A DNA stretch of 64,000 nt from the NCBI GenBank assembly GCA_965249745.1, contig OZ252252.1, forward strand, positions 2,418,001 through 2,482,000. Direction: 5' to 3'. The notes below the pieces were generated by a model. It was given only the letters and a program-made list of their open reading frames with translations, searched no databases and was not told where the DNA came from. Below, one piece after another: positions 50,902-59,896 of the stretch (position 1 is the stretch's first letter; each line of letters starts with the position of its first letter). The translations under genes and the position numbers were made by a program. The DNA comes from JANYHH01 sp965249745. Lineage in GTDB: Bacteria > Deinococcota > Deinococci > Deinococcales > JAAFIG01.

Positions 50902-51687
50902 TCAGGGCCTGACGACCTGAATTTCCAGCAGTTTGTCCCAGCGCTTCCCAGTCACGAAGATGCGTTTGGCGGCGGCATCGTAGGCGATTCCATTCAACAC
51001 GGCGTCGCTGTCACCCAGCGACTTCTCGGGGCGCAACCCGGCGAAGTTGACCCAGGAGCTGATGTGACCCGTTTTCGGATCAATCCGCGCCACCAGATCG
51101 GTCATCCAGACGTTGGACCAGATCTCGCCACCGATAAGTTCCAACTCGTTCAGATTGGAAACTTCACTGTCGCCGTTCTTGACCGTGATGCTGCGCTCCG
51201 TAGCAAACGTGTTGGGGTTCAGCCAGCGGATCGTGCTGGTTCCGTCGCTAACAATCAGGCTCCGGCCATCAGTGGTCATGCCCCAGCCCTCTTTCATGCT
51301 CGCAGGGTATCTAAAGGTACTCAGATCCTTGAAGCTGGCGGCGTCGTGAACGAAGCCGTACCCTGCCTGCCAGGTGAGCTGATAGAGCTTGCCGCCGAGC
51401 GCCGTCAACCCTTCGGCGAAGACCTTCGCGTCCAAGACCTTCTGGCGCAGCAACTTCCCCTCGAGCGTGTGCTCCACCAGTCGGGATTCCCCGTACTGAC
51501 CGCAGGACTCGTAGAACGCCTTGCCGTTCCACTGCAAGCCTTCGGTGTAACACTTGGTGTCGTGCGGATAGGTTTTCAGGACTTTATACCCAGAGAACGG
51601 GGCGCTCTGAGCGGTGCCGTTCGCCACGGAGAGCGCCGCCAGTGGCAGCGCCAGACAGGAAACTAACAGGATGGCTCGAGGGTTCAT
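50902..51687 (-). CDS. Secreted glutaminyl-peptide cyclotransferase
   Basis: 261 aa with a signal peptide (ILLVSCLALPLAALSVANG). A plant/bacterial-type five-blade propeller QC: TYPHDTKCYTEGLQWNGKAFYESCGQYGESRLVEHTL, AEGLTALGGKLYQLTWQAG, GWGMTTDGRSLIVSDGTSTI, NELELIGGEIWSNVWMTDLVARID, VLNGIAYDAAAKRIFVTGKRW. It forms N-terminal pyroglutamate on secreted proteins. TAAACT (51694-51699) lies 6 nt before the ATG. Confidence 0.93.
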   Translation of the reverse strand: MNPRAILLVSCLALPLAALSVANGTAQSAPFSGYKVLKTYPHDTKCYTEGLQWNGKAFYESCGQYGESRLVEHTLEGKLLRQKVLDAKVFAEGLTALGGKLYQLTWQAGYGFVHDAASFKDLSTFRYPASMKEGWGMTTDGRSLIVSDGTSTIRWLNPNTFATERSITVKNGDSEVSNLNELELIGGEIWSNVWMTDLVARIDPKTGHISSWVNFAGLRPEKSLGDSDAVLNGIAYDAAAKRIFVTGKRWDKLLEIQVVRP

Positions 51688-51693
51688 GGTTCA

Positions 51694-51699
51694 AGTTTA
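51694..51699 (-). promoter_or_regulatory. -10 box of a leaderless promoter (glutaminyl cyclase)
   Basis: TAAACT on the minus strand, 6 nt before the ATG at 51687. Confidence 0.55.
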
Positions 51700-51744
51700 C
51701 GGCGGGATAGGGTTGGAGAACATGATGGTTTCCCAGGGTGACGT

Positions 51745-52620
51745 TCAGATTGCTCGCCAGACGAGCGGGGTTCGTTGCGTTTCGACAAAACCCAATTCGT
51801 TGTACCCTGCAATCGTATCGTCGCGGTCGCCCCAGGACGATAGTGTGACATCGAAACCTGGCTCGAGATATTTCAAAGCTGCCGCGAGAACCGCTTGATA
51901 ATTCTTTGGTGCGCGGTGACCGATCGCCAGTCCCGGTGCGTCAACCGAGGGCGAATTAATCCCGGCGCAGCCAATGTCCAATCCGGTCTCGCTCACCACG
52001 AAAAAGACATCTTGTGGCTCGAGAGTGGAAAGCATCGTCTGGACCAATTCTAAGCTTGCCAGACCGTGACCCCAGAGGTCGGCGTAACTGGCATCCAGGA
52101 TGCGAGCGTAACGCGCCACGTCCAACGACTGGCTGTACGGCTCGAGTCTCCAGCCGTTCGGAAACGCCACCTCGTGCCGTGGTGTTGCGCCGGGTAAACG
52201 TAAGTCACAGGCGTAACCTTTGACTTCAAATCCAGTTTTTCGGGCGAACTCGAGGGCAGGCTCACGACCCGGCAGATACGCCATCAGCCCGGTAGCGCCG
52301 CGCTCCCCGGCACGTCTTTGGAGTTGCTCGAGCAATTCTTTACCGTGCCCTTTGCGGCGGTAGGCTGGGTCAATGCAAATCCAGCCGTCGTTTCTGTCGG
52401 AGCGATCACCACCGACCCAGGCGTACCCAATGATTTCGTTGTTACCTTCGAGGATAAAGCGGTCGCTTGCTGGGTCGTGATTGCGAAATGCTGTGGTTGT
52501 GATGGCGTAAGAACTCGCCTCTAACGACACATCCACCCGATCCACGACCTCGATCAAACGCTCGAGACCAGCGGCGTCAGAGGGTTGATAGGCTCGAATC
52601 TGAATGGAAGGATCTGACAT
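51745..52620 (-). CDS. GNAT-family N-acetyltransferase, two-domain
   Basis: 291 aa from the ATG at 52620, preferred because TAGCTT (52626-52631) lies 5 nt upstream; the frame has an earlier GTG/ATG at 52641. First GNAT domain about 5-145 with the acetyl-CoA loop DPAYRRKGHGKELLEQL (R-x-x-G-x-G/A). The second (about 150-291) is weaker (GCAGINSPSV, RAPKNYQAVLAAAL). Substrate unknown. Confidence 0.82.
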   Translation of the reverse strand: MSDPSIQIRAYQPSDAAGLERLIEVVDRVDVSLEASSYAITTTAFRNHDPASDRFILEGNNEIIGYAWVGGDRSDRNDGWICIDPAYRRKGHGKELLEQLQRRAGERGATGLMAYLPGREPALEFARKTGFEVKGYACDLRLPGATPRHEVAFPNGWRLEPYSQSLDVARYARILDASYADLWGHGLASLELVQTMLSTLEPQDVFFVVSETGLDIGCAGINSPSVDAPGLAIGHRAPKNYQAVLAAALKYLEPGFDVTLSSWGDRDDTIAGYNELGFVETQRTPLVWRAI

Positions 52621-52625
52621 GGGGC

Positions 52626-52631
52626 AAGCTA
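52626..52631 (-). promoter_or_regulatory. -10 box of a leaderless promoter (GNAT)
   Basis: TAGCTT on the minus strand, 5 nt before the ATG at 52620. Confidence 0.45.
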
Positions 52632-52733
52632 ACCCGACCATCGGTTCAATTCATATGCGCCAGTTGATTTAGCCTGCCGACACACGCGCCAGCGATAGCC
52701 GCCTCGAGCGGATGAGTTTTTAGATATCGAAGC

Positions 52734-53423
52734 TCAGACGAAGCTGGCGGTTTCTACGTAATCGCGCAGCGCGGGCAAGTCAATTTCGTACTCGCCTCGA
52801 GTCCCCAGCACCAACCCCATGTCGCGCAGCTCGCCCAGCGCGTTCGTGACGGTGACTCGGGTGCTGCCAACGAAGGCAGCCAGTTCCTCGTGGGTCAGGT
52901 CCAGTTTCAGCTTTAATAAGCTGCTCCCGTTCTTCTCCCCAAATCGTTCGGCGAAGGACGCCAGCGCCCCGCCGACCCGAGCGGTCACGGGTGCGGTCGT
53001 CGCCTCGAGTTGCGCTTCCAACTCCTGGACTCGAGTCGCCAGAACGCGCGCCAGGGCCAGCGCCACGTTCGGTTGCTTCTGGGTCAGTTCCAGCATCTTG
53101 TCCAGGCACACGGGGCTGGCCACGACGGGTTCGGTCATGGCGACGGCATCGGTGCTGTGGCGCTCCTGGCCAGATAGGAAGGACTCGCCGAAAAAATCTC
53201 CGGGTCCGAGGATGCTGAGAATCCGTTCGCCGCCGTCCGGGGTTGGGGCGGTAATTTTAACTTTTCCCTCGTGGACGATGAACAGGTCGTCCGCCCGGTC
53301 CTGATAGCGGTAGACCGCTTGACCCTTCTTGAATTTGCGTGGCGGACAGATTCGTTCCAGCGCGGTGCGCTCTTCTGGGTTGAGGAATTGTAAGAGCTGC
53401 TGGTTCTGAGCGATCACGGGCAT
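52734..53423 (-). CDS. Crp/Fnr-family transcriptional regulator
   Basis: 229 aa. cNMP-binding domain FKKGQAVYRYQDRADDLFIVHEGKVKITAPTPDGGERILSILGPGDFFGESFLSG (the Arg-Ser contact of the cAMP pocket is not obvious), a long linking helix, and the HTH LDLTHEELAAFVGSTRVTVTNALGELRDMG. It lacks N-terminal Fe-S cysteines. TATGAT (53430-53435) precedes the ATG by 6 nt. Target genes unknown. Confidence 0.9.
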   Translation of the reverse strand: MPVIAQNQQLLQFLNPEERTALERICPPRKFKKGQAVYRYQDRADDLFIVHEGKVKITAPTPDGGERILSILGPGDFFGESFLSGQERHSTDAVAMTEPVVASPVCLDKMLELTQKQPNVALALARVLATRVQELEAQLEATTAPVTARVGGALASFAERFGEKNGSSLLKLKLDLTHEELAAFVGSTRVTVTNALGELRDMGLVLGTRGEYEIDLPALRDYVETASFV

Positions 53424-53429
53424 GGAGGC

Positions 53430-53435
53430 ATCATA
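53430..53435 (-). promoter_or_regulatory. -10 box of a leaderless promoter (Crp)
   Basis: TATGAT on the minus strand, 6 nt before the ATG at 53423. Confidence 0.55.
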
Positions 53436-53526
53436 CGACCCGCGCCGGGGTGAAGAGTCAGTCAGCTCTCATTTTCGTCTCAGCCGAAACGCTTACCGAG
53501 CCAATCTCGAGGCGGCACTGACAGAT

Positions 53527-53532
53527 TAGAAT
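53527..53532 (+). promoter_or_regulatory. -10 box of a leaderless promoter (M24 peptidase)
   Basis: TAGAAT, 6 nt before the GTG at 53539. Confidence 0.55.
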
Positions 53533-53538
53533 TCTGGT

Positions 53539-54714
53539 GTGATCCTTCCACGCATCGCTGAGCTGGCTCGAGGTCAAGCCCTGGACGGTTGGTTGCTGTA
53601 CGAATTTCGCGGTTCCAACCCGTTGGCCGTGCAAATCCTGCAACTGCCGGACGCGATGCTCTCGCGGCGCTGGTTTCTATTCGTGCCTGCGATCGGGAAA
53701 CCCAGCCTGATCCATCACCGAATCGAAGCGGGAAGCTGGAACAACCTGTTAACGGCTGAAAACCTGGAACGAATCGTGTACTCGAGCCACGAGGAGCTGG
53801 ACGCGGCGCTCAAAAGAGTTCTAGTGGGTTCACGTAAGATCTGCATGGAGTACAGCCCTCGGGGAGCCGTGCCCTACGTCTCCAAAATAGATGCCGGTAC
53901 GTTAGAGCGGGTTCGGGAATTCGGCGTGGAGGTCGTCTCGAGCGGCGATCTGTTGCAAGCTTTCCTGACCTGGAGTGCGCTGGATCTGGAGCTGCACCGA
54001 AAAGCCGTCACCGGCTGCGTCGCCGCGAAGGACGCCGGGTTCAGGTTTATTCACGACCGCCTGCGGGCAGGGGAGAGCGTCACCGAACTCGAGGTGCAGG
54101 CGGTTGTGGAACGCGTCATCGCCGAACACGGGCTGACCAACGATCACCCCGCGATTGTGGGTTTTGCCGGTCACGCGGGCGACCCGCACTACGCGCCGAA
54201 CCCAGAAGGCAACCGCAGGCTGGAATTTGATACCTGCGTGCTGATTGACCTCTGGGGCGGCGTGCCAGGCCACCCGATGGCGGACATCACCTGGATGGGC
54301 TACGCGGGCGAACCGAGCGCCGAATTCTTGCGCGTCTGGGAAACGGTCTCCGCCGCTCGAGATGCCGCGATTGCCGTTTTGAGACCCGGTTTACCGGGCT
54401 GGGTGGCGGACAAAGCCGGGCGCGATCTGATAGACGCCGCCGGGTACGGGGCAGATTTCACGCACCGGATCGGGCACAGCCTCGGGACGGGGGTCACGCA
54501 CGGGAACGGCGCGAACCTGGACAACTTGGAGACGCACGACACCCGCACCCTGGTTCCGATGACCGCCGTGACCGTGGAACCCGGCGTCTACTTGCCGCAT
54601 CTCGGGGTGCGCTCCGAGGTGAACGTGCTGATCCTAGCCGATGGGATTGAGGTCACGACGCCCGTACAGGGGACGCCGTATGTTCTGGGACTCGAGACGA
54701 TGCGCGGCGGTTAG
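53539..54714 (+). CDS. M24-family metallopeptidase (Xaa-Pro peptidase-like)
   Basis: 391 aa. N-terminal creatinase-like domain about 1-150 (LDGWLLYEFRGSNPLA), then the pita-bread catalytic domain. Metal and proton ligands: DTCVLIDLWG, HPMADITWMGYAGEPSAEFL (second Asp), HRIGHSLGTGVTHGNG (His), VTVEPGVYLP (Glu) and GVRSEVNVLI (Glu). The order D-D-H-E-E is complete. Likely an aminopeptidase P or proline dipeptidase-like enzyme acting on short peptides in the cytoplasm. GTG start directly behind a TAGAAT box. Confidence 0.92.
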   Translation: MILPRIAELARGQALDGWLLYEFRGSNPLAVQILQLPDAMLSRRWFLFVPAIGKPSLIHHRIEAGSWNNLLTAENLERIVYSSHEELDAALKRVLVGSRKICMEYSPRGAVPYVSKIDAGTLERVREFGVEVVSSGDLLQAFLTWSALDLELHRKAVTGCVAAKDAGFRFIHDRLRAGESVTELEVQAVVERVIAEHGLTNDHPAIVGFAGHAGDPHYAPNPEGNRRLEFDTCVLIDLWGGVPGHPMADITWMGYAGEPSAEFLRVWETVSAARDAAIAVLRPGLPGWVADKAGRDLIDAAGYGADFTHRIGHSLGTGVTHGNGANLDNLETHDTRTLVPMTAVTVEPGVYLPHLGVRSEVNVLILADGIEVTTPVQGTPYVLGLETMRGG

Positions 54715-54847
54715 AGGCCGCTCGAGCCGTGTTCGAGAACCGGACTCGAGCTTGTTGCTGTCCTCGAAAACGCCGATCACGCCCCAATCAACCCTGCTCG
54801 AGATTCTCGAAGCCGACCCGTTTTTAGCAGTACCACTCGAGCCAGAT

Positions 54848-56164
54848 TTAGATATCGCGCCGCAACGTCCCGGCTCGCCACCAGGTGATGCCGTACAAGA
54901 CTGTCCCCAGCAAAAAGACCGGTGCGTAACCCGCTGCGTCCGCCAGCCAACCGCCGATGACCGGCGCGAAGACTGCGACACCCACGACCGTATTGGCCGC
55001 CCCGATGTACCGGCCCCTCGAGCCGTCCGGCACGATGCTCAAGAGGTAATTGGCGTTTCCCAGGTTGAAGCCCGCCACGGCGATCTGTTGCAGGATGAAG
55101 ACCAGCGCGAACCACGCGCCCGCGCCGTGCGGCATCAGGGCCGCCACGAGCGGCGCGGCCATGGCCACGCCCAAGGCAATGCGAATGATCCGTCTCGAGC
55201 CGTAAACCAGCGCCACTCTGGTCCAGACGAAGTTGCTGAGCGGCGCGATGATGCCGACCACGATTAAGAACGTGCCGATGCTGGCCTTGTCCACGCCGAC
55301 GTTGCGAAGCGCGTGTGCGGTGAAAAACGCGTCCCCGATGGTACTGGCGGCGTAGAGGACGCGGTAGACCACGAAACGGCGAAACTCTGGGTTTTCGGTC
55401 AGCGTGCGTGGCAGGGCGCGTAGCTCGAGGACAATATTGCCCCTGGGTTTGGGTGGGTCTTGCGGTTCCTCGGTGAAGCCGAAGACGCGATACCCGATGG
55501 AGTAGAAAATCCCGCCGAGCGCGAAGATCAGAGCGTAATCGAACGGAAAGCTTAGCGGTGAGGCCAGCAGCGCCCTGACTGTGAACCCTGCCGCCAAGGT
55601 CAGCAGGCCGCCGTACAGGTTGCGGGTTCCGAAAAAGCCAGCTCGCCGCTCTGGGGGGATCGTTTTGGAGACCGTTTCCATCCACGGCAAACCGGACACG
55701 CCGCTGGCGACAGAGTTGGTCATCAACCCGATTAAAAAGGCAATCAGTAAGAGCTGCGGTTGACCGGCGAACAGTAGGCAGGACAAGACGATCAGACCGT
55801 ACGCGCTCGAGCGGATCAGATTCACGGCGCGGTAAACGATCACCTTTTGGCGGATATGCTGGATGCTGGCGGCCACGGCGACCTGCGGCAGCAACCAACC
55901 GCCGACGGTGATCGCGGGCAGCAGCGCAATCACCGTGTTCGGTGCCCCGAGGGCGGCCGCGAAGCTACTCAGCACCAGTCCGGCGTTTAGGAAGCCGTCC
56001 CCGGCAGAGACGAACCAGCCGTTCAGCACGCCGAAGCTGTAATTGCGCGTCCAGCCGAACCGACGTTCAAAATACGCCATCAGCGGCTCGGCGAAAGCGG
56101 GTGGGTGCGGGGATTCCACGTAATTGGCGGCGTCGGTTTTGACGCTGGCGCTGGCTTCGCTCAC
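54848..56164 (-). CDS. MFS transporter
   Basis: 438 aa, about 12 membrane segments (for example AFLIGLMTNSVASGVSGLPWMETVSKTIPPERRAGFFGTRNLYGG between helices 4 and 5, and YRVLYAASTIGDAFFTAHAL). The loop ERRAGFFGTRN resembles the BtlA/permease-like and PTR2-unrelated uncharacterised MFS group. Substrate unknown. GTG start at 56164, divergent from the MerR-like gene with 58 bp between them. Confidence 0.8.
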   Translation of the reverse strand: MSEASASVKTDAANYVESPHPPAFAEPLMAYFERRFGWTRNYSFGVLNGWFVSAGDGFLNAGLVLSSFAAALGAPNTVIALLPAITVGGWLLPQVAVAASIQHIRQKVIVYRAVNLIRSSAYGLIVLSCLLFAGQPQLLLIAFLIGLMTNSVASGVSGLPWMETVSKTIPPERRAGFFGTRNLYGGLLTLAAGFTVRALLASPLSFPFDYALIFALGGIFYSIGYRVFGFTEEPQDPPKPRGNIVLELRALPRTLTENPEFRRFVVYRVLYAASTIGDAFFTAHALRNVGVDKASIGTFLIVVGIIAPLSNFVWTRVALVYGSRRIIRIALGVAMAAPLVAALMPHGAGAWFALVFILQQIAVAGFNLGNANYLLSIVPDGSRGRYIGAANTVVGVAVFAPVIGGWLADAAGYAPVFLLGTVLYGITWWRAGTLRRDI

Positions 56165-56209
56165 AACGTCTATAGTGTACGCTCGCCTTCCTGAAAGCTC
56201 GGCTCGGGT

Positions 56210-56215
56210 TACACT
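56210..56215 (+). promoter_or_regulatory. -10 box of a leaderless promoter (MerR-like regulator)
   Basis: TACACT, 7 nt before the ATG at 56223; this fixes the start well inside a longer open frame. Confidence 0.6.
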
Positions 56216-56222
56216 TCAGTTC

Positions 56223-56774
56223 ATGGAACGACCCACGGAAGTCCAACTTGAACTCGAGACTGGAGTCACTCAGGCGCGACTGGCGGAAATCGCCGAGGTC
56301 AGCCCCAGCACCCTGCGCGGCTACGAGAAGGAAGGCTTGATCTCGCTCCTATCCAACGACGGCAAGAAGCTGTACGGACCAGCTTCGCTGACCGACCTAA
56401 TGCGCGTCAAGACGTTGAAGGCGGAGGGTTTGAAACTCGAGGAGATTCGGGCGCGCCTTCGACCCGCTCCCAAATCCGAGGCAGAACTTCTAGCGGAGTT
56501 AGAGTCGGCCCGGTTGAGCCTGGAGGAGGCGCGCAGCAAACTGGCGGCCGTGGCGACCCAGGTCGGCGAGCGGGTCGTGACGTACCGCAACGAGCTGCGA
56601 CTCTCCAAAGAAGAGCTGGAGGCGGTGGAACAGTTGCGGCAGCGGAACGTGCGCCGCGCCCTTCAGGTGGAACGTAAAGCCAGAGCCGTGAAAACCCAGT
56701 TGCAGTACCGGAGCGCCAAACCGCACATCGTGCGTGTGGACCTGCCGCAAGCCCCGAAGCGCAAGCGTCGTTAA
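56223..56774 (+). CDS. MerR-like transcriptional regulator with coiled coil
   Basis: 183 aa. Residues about 15-80 form a MerR-type winged helix: QARLAEIAEVSPSTLRGYEKEGLISLL, YGPASLTDLMRVKTLKAEGLKLEEIRARL. Residues about 90-160 are a charged coiled coil (ELLAELESARLSLEEARSKLAAVATQ), followed by a basic C-terminal tail KAPKRKRR-like (QAPKRKRR). No effector Cys residues. The longer frame from 56124 is rejected because TACACT sits 7 nt before ATG 56223. The divergent MFS gene may be its target. Confidence 0.82.
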   Translation: MERPTEVQLELETGVTQARLAEIAEVSPSTLRGYEKEGLISLLSNDGKKLYGPASLTDLMRVKTLKAEGLKLEEIRARLRPAPKSEAELLAELESARLSLEEARSKLAAVATQVGERVVTYRNELRLSKEELEAVEQLRQRNVRRALQVERKARAVKTQLQYRSAKPHIVRVDLPQAPKRKRR

Positions 56775-57181
56775 AGCAGTCCCACAAAAGCCCATGAGTC
56801 TGTGCACGCTCGAGATTTATAGCTGTCCGTTCACGACCTCGAGGGGGCTGGGGCATATACCGCCCCCTAGGTCTCGAGTTGGTGTTCAGGGTCGCAGGAC
56901 GGCATGTTCTCTTCAAAGCCAGAAACGCGACGCGGTTGCGCTTCAATCCCACGGCCAGCCTGGCGGTCAGGTCTGCTTTGCGGTGGCATCGCGCTTTGAC
57001 AGGGCGACTCGAGCCGCCAGGCGTCGCCGTGCAGCGATTCTCGAGATCGCGGGGGTAGCTCCCGTGATCCAGATGGGGAACCTATCGGAGCTTGCTCCAC
57101 CGGGAATCTGGGAACTCGAGCGTTAAAAAGGGAGGTGGGAGTTCAACGGTTGCGACACCCCACTCCTCGAACCCGTTCGCT
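56775..57181. other. 407 bp intergenic region with a G/C-rich inverted repeat
   Basis: No convincing gene: the one long open frame is Arg/Pro-rich low complexity and overlaps the upstream gene. GGGGGC (56843-56848) and GCCCCC (56862-56867) can pair across a 13-nt loop, with CTCGAG on both flanks (56838-56843 and 56873-56878); no T-run follows. It may be a weak terminator or processed end. Confidence 0.4.
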
Positions 57182-57784
57182 TTAACCCCGGCGACGCTCG
57201 AGCATGGCGATTTGAATCAGCGCCAGCGCGACCAAGCGCTCGTCAATGTCGGTATCGTCGTTTGGAGCCAGACTTTCCAGCGTAAAACGTCGTCCGGTGA
57301 AGCTGCGCTGCTTTTTGATGCGGTAGCGCTTGACGCCCTTTTCGTCGGTCATGGTGTAGGTCGGGTTGATAAAGTAAGCGATCAGAAACCCGACCAATTC
57401 AATACTCTCCGCGATGGCGTCCAGCACGGTGATCCATGGGTTGTCCTCGCGGAAGTTGAAGGCCAACTTGTCATTGGCGTCAGTGACCTCGTAGCGGGCG
57501 GCCCAGAGGCTGCGGAACCCTTGGGCTTTGACGTTACCGATCCGGGCGTTGTCGGTCAGCCGAGTGATGTGATGAACGGCTCGGAAGCCAATCACCCGAT
57601 CCGCGATCATGCTGTAGATCGGCACGGTTTTGGCCTCGTCGGCGAAAACGGTCGTGGCTTCGCGCAAGGTCAAGAGTTTTTGCTTGACTTGCAATAGGAC
57701 CGCATTGTTGGCATCCCGGACCTGAACTTCGGGTGAGAGCGCGATCAACTTGAAGGTCAGCGTCAAGGGATATTGTATCGGCAT
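57182..57784 (-). CDS. LURP-one-related (tubby-like) family protein
   Basis: 200 aa. The sequence MPIQYPLTLTFKLIALSPEVQVRDANNAVLLQVKQKLLTL begins like LURP-one-related proteins; the repeated beta-alpha pattern (AARYEVTDANDKLAFNFRE, YTMTDEKGVKRYRIKKQRSFTGRRFTLE) fits the tubby-type closed barrel. Cellular role of bacterial members is unknown; membrane or phosphoinositide-like binding is speculative. TAAACT lies 8 nt before the ATG. Divergent from the large secreted protein gene at 57877. Confidence 0.7.
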   Translation of the reverse strand: MPIQYPLTLTFKLIALSPEVQVRDANNAVLLQVKQKLLTLREATTVFADEAKTVPIYSMIADRVIGFRAVHHITRLTDNARIGNVKAQGFRSLWAARYEVTDANDKLAFNFREDNPWITVLDAIAESIELVGFLIAYFINPTYTMTDEKGVKRYRIKKQRSFTGRRFTLESLAPNDDTDIDERLVALALIQIAMLERRRG

Positions 57785-57862
57785 ACACAGTTAGTTTAAC
57801 ACGCTTGTCTCCCAGCGCAGTTTCTCATCTAGCCGATATGGTAATTGGTCACACGATTTTTG

Positions 57863-57868
57863 TAAGCT
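57863..57868 (+). promoter_or_regulatory. -10 box near a leaderless start (secreted protein)
   Basis: TAAGCT, 8 nt before the ATG at 57877. Confidence 0.4.
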
Positions 57869-57876
57869 GAACGCTG

Positions 57877-59859
57877 ATGATTCCAATTGGGAGATGGTTC
57901 ACGCAGGTATCGGCAGGCACGATTCTGGTTCTCGCGGGTGTGGCGGCGGCACAAACGGGCGGGGCATTGCCACTGGCGAACGTTGGCAATCAAATCAGTT
58001 GGGCGACCCAGGGTGAGGAGATGCGCGTCGTCGTCCCGGCTGGTTCTGACGCGCCGCTGCAACTCGAGGTCTACAGCCCAGGCTTGAACCTGAACGATTA
58101 CGTGAACGGTCGTGCCACCACGGGCTACTACGGTGACGAGATCTACGGTCGTAACCTGCCGTTCTCCACGGTTTTCACGCTGACCAATCAAACCGGTGCG
58201 AAACTCCTTGAGCGGCGGTACGACACTACCCAACGCCACGCCTGGGAGCGCCTGTTAAACGCTAAGTTGGCCCCTGGGATTTACACCTTGAAGGCCGTCT
58301 CGAGCGGCAACGGCAAGAACGCCTTCGCGGTGCGCGCCAACGCGCCGTATCTGGTGCAGGCGGCCCAGTTCACGGTCAACGCCCGTGGCACACCAAATAC
58401 AGACTTGTTGGCGGCTAAGGTCGCGGTTCCCAGGGAACTGGTCGGCAAGAAACTGAGCCTCACCAATTACGATGCCGATGGCAGCAACGAGCTGGAGCTG
58501 TACGCGATCTCGCCGGACGGGACGCGTCGGCGGCTAACCAGTTCCGAGAACAACCAGTCCTTCACCGATTCTTTCGACATCACCGAAGCCCTGGTCGGTG
58601 ATTGGACGATTCTGGCGCGCATCGTGCCAACCACGAAGCAGTACAGCAACGCCTTCAACCTGAGGCTGCGAAGCGGTCAGACGCCCGTCTACGCCAACCT
58701 GCCAGCCTTCGCCACGCCCGCCGGAGTCACGCTGCTCGAGCCGCCGACCGTGGAGGTCGTGGACACGCAAGGCCGCCCGATTCCAGGGGCGGGGTACACA
58801 ATCACCGGTGACGACGAGTACACCGCCGCCCCGACCCTGCCCGCCGGGTACCAACCCGTCAGCGCGGTGATCGTCGAGGGTCAGGGAACCGTCGTCAACC
58901 CGAGCCAGGCACGGATTCAGCCCGGTCCGGGCAAGGTGCGCTTCGTGGCCCGCCAGATTCAGGGCGGTTTGGAAGTCACGACGGTCGCGCTGATCGGGAA
59001 TACCCGCGTGCCACTGACCGGGATTCCGTTCACGGCGGCTGGACAGACGCTGAAATCCCCGGCCACGATTCCGCTCTCGCCCGGCGATTACCCGGTGCGG
59101 GCCACACCGCTGCCCGGCAGCACGGTGGACGGCGGGGCGACCGGTAAGGTCGTGGATAACCAGACCGCCAAGGTGGTCTTGGAGTATCGGATCAGCGTTA
59201 ACCTGAAACTCGAGGTGGCTCCGAACGTCGTGGCCACCTGCGCTCAGACGCTCCTGACGGCGACCGCCAGCACCGAGTTCCCCTATCCCGTCCCAGTGAA
59301 GTTGAAACTCGTCCTGCCAAAGGGCATCACCAGTCAGGCAACGCTGGAAGAGTCGGTTGAAATGAGCGCCGCCAAGCCCGCCTCCTTGTCTGCCCCGGCT
59401 CGAGTCTGCGAGAGCGGCACGGTCCGCGCCACGCTCGATCCGTCGGGTCTGGTCACCGAGGGTTCGATTCGCGTGCTGCCCCCGGCGGGCGTAACCGTTT
59501 CCAGAGTCTCGGACTCGCAAAAGGGTGGCGTCCGGGTCGTCAAGAGCTATCAGCAGGACAATTTGGGATACGTCGTGACGCTCAGCATCACGGTGGAACG
59601 CACAGTGGAAAACATGCGGGTGATTGACGGGTTGCCGGGCGGTGGCAGTAGCCCGGCGGTGCGCCGACCGAATCAGTCGGTGACGGGCTTGATTAACAAT
59701 CAGCCGGTGGCCGTCAACTGGCGTTTGGACGGGAACACCTTTAACCTGGGGCGACTGGTTCCAGGGATTTACACCGTTCAGTACGGCCTGTTCACCGACT
59801 TACCGGCGGATGGCGTGATCACCATCCCGGAAGTTCTCTGGGACGAGATCACGCGCTGA
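57877..59859 (+). CDS. Large secreted beta-rich protein, unrecognised
   Basis: 660 aa with a signal peptide (VSAGTILVLAGVAAAQ, about residues 12-27). Beyond it the sequence is almost all beta strands with Gly/Pro turns and no catalytic motif. Four or five Ig-like modules seem possible: about 30-160 (VPAGSDAPLQLEVYSPG), 165-270, 280-420 (Pro/Thr-rich), 430-545 (starch-binding or SdrD-like LKLEVAPNV, plus ATASTEF), and 550-660 (DUF11-like VVTLSITVERTVEN). Such proteins are common on Deinococcus surfaces. Function unknown. Confidence 0.65.
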   Translation: MIPIGRWFTQVSAGTILVLAGVAAAQTGGALPLANVGNQISWATQGEEMRVVVPAGSDAPLQLEVYSPGLNLNDYVNGRATTGYYGDEIYGRNLPFSTVFTLTNQTGAKLLERRYDTTQRHAWERLLNAKLAPGIYTLKAVSSGNGKNAFAVRANAPYLVQAAQFTVNARGTPNTDLLAAKVAVPRELVGKKLSLTNYDADGSNELELYAISPDGTRRRLTSSENNQSFTDSFDITEALVGDWTILARIVPTTKQYSNAFNLRLRSGQTPVYANLPAFATPAGVTLLEPPTVEVVDTQGRPIPGAGYTITGDDEYTAAPTLPAGYQPVSAVIVEGQGTVVNPSQARIQPGPGKVRFVARQIQGGLEVTTVALIGNTRVPLTGIPFTAAGQTLKSPATIPLSPGDYPVRATPLPGSTVDGGATGKVVDNQTAKVVLEYRISVNLKLEVAPNVVATCAQTLLTATASTEFPYPVPVKLKLVLPKGITSQATLEESVEMSAAKPASLSAPARVCESGTVRATLDPSGLVTEGSIRVLPPAGVTVSRVSDSQKGGVRVVKSYQQDNLGYVVTLSITVERTVENMRVIDGLPGGGSSPAVRRPNQSVTGLINNQPVAVNWRLDGNTFNLGRLVPGIYTVQYGLFTDLPADGVITIPEVLWDEITR

Positions 59860-59896
59860 ACCCAACCTGTGTCACCTCGAGCCAAAGTTGCTGAGG

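Noticed and set aside
56734..57126. A 130-aa plus-strand frame after the MerR-like gene
   Set aside because: Starts inside the upstream gene, Arg/Pro-rich, no start signal, no recognisable domain.
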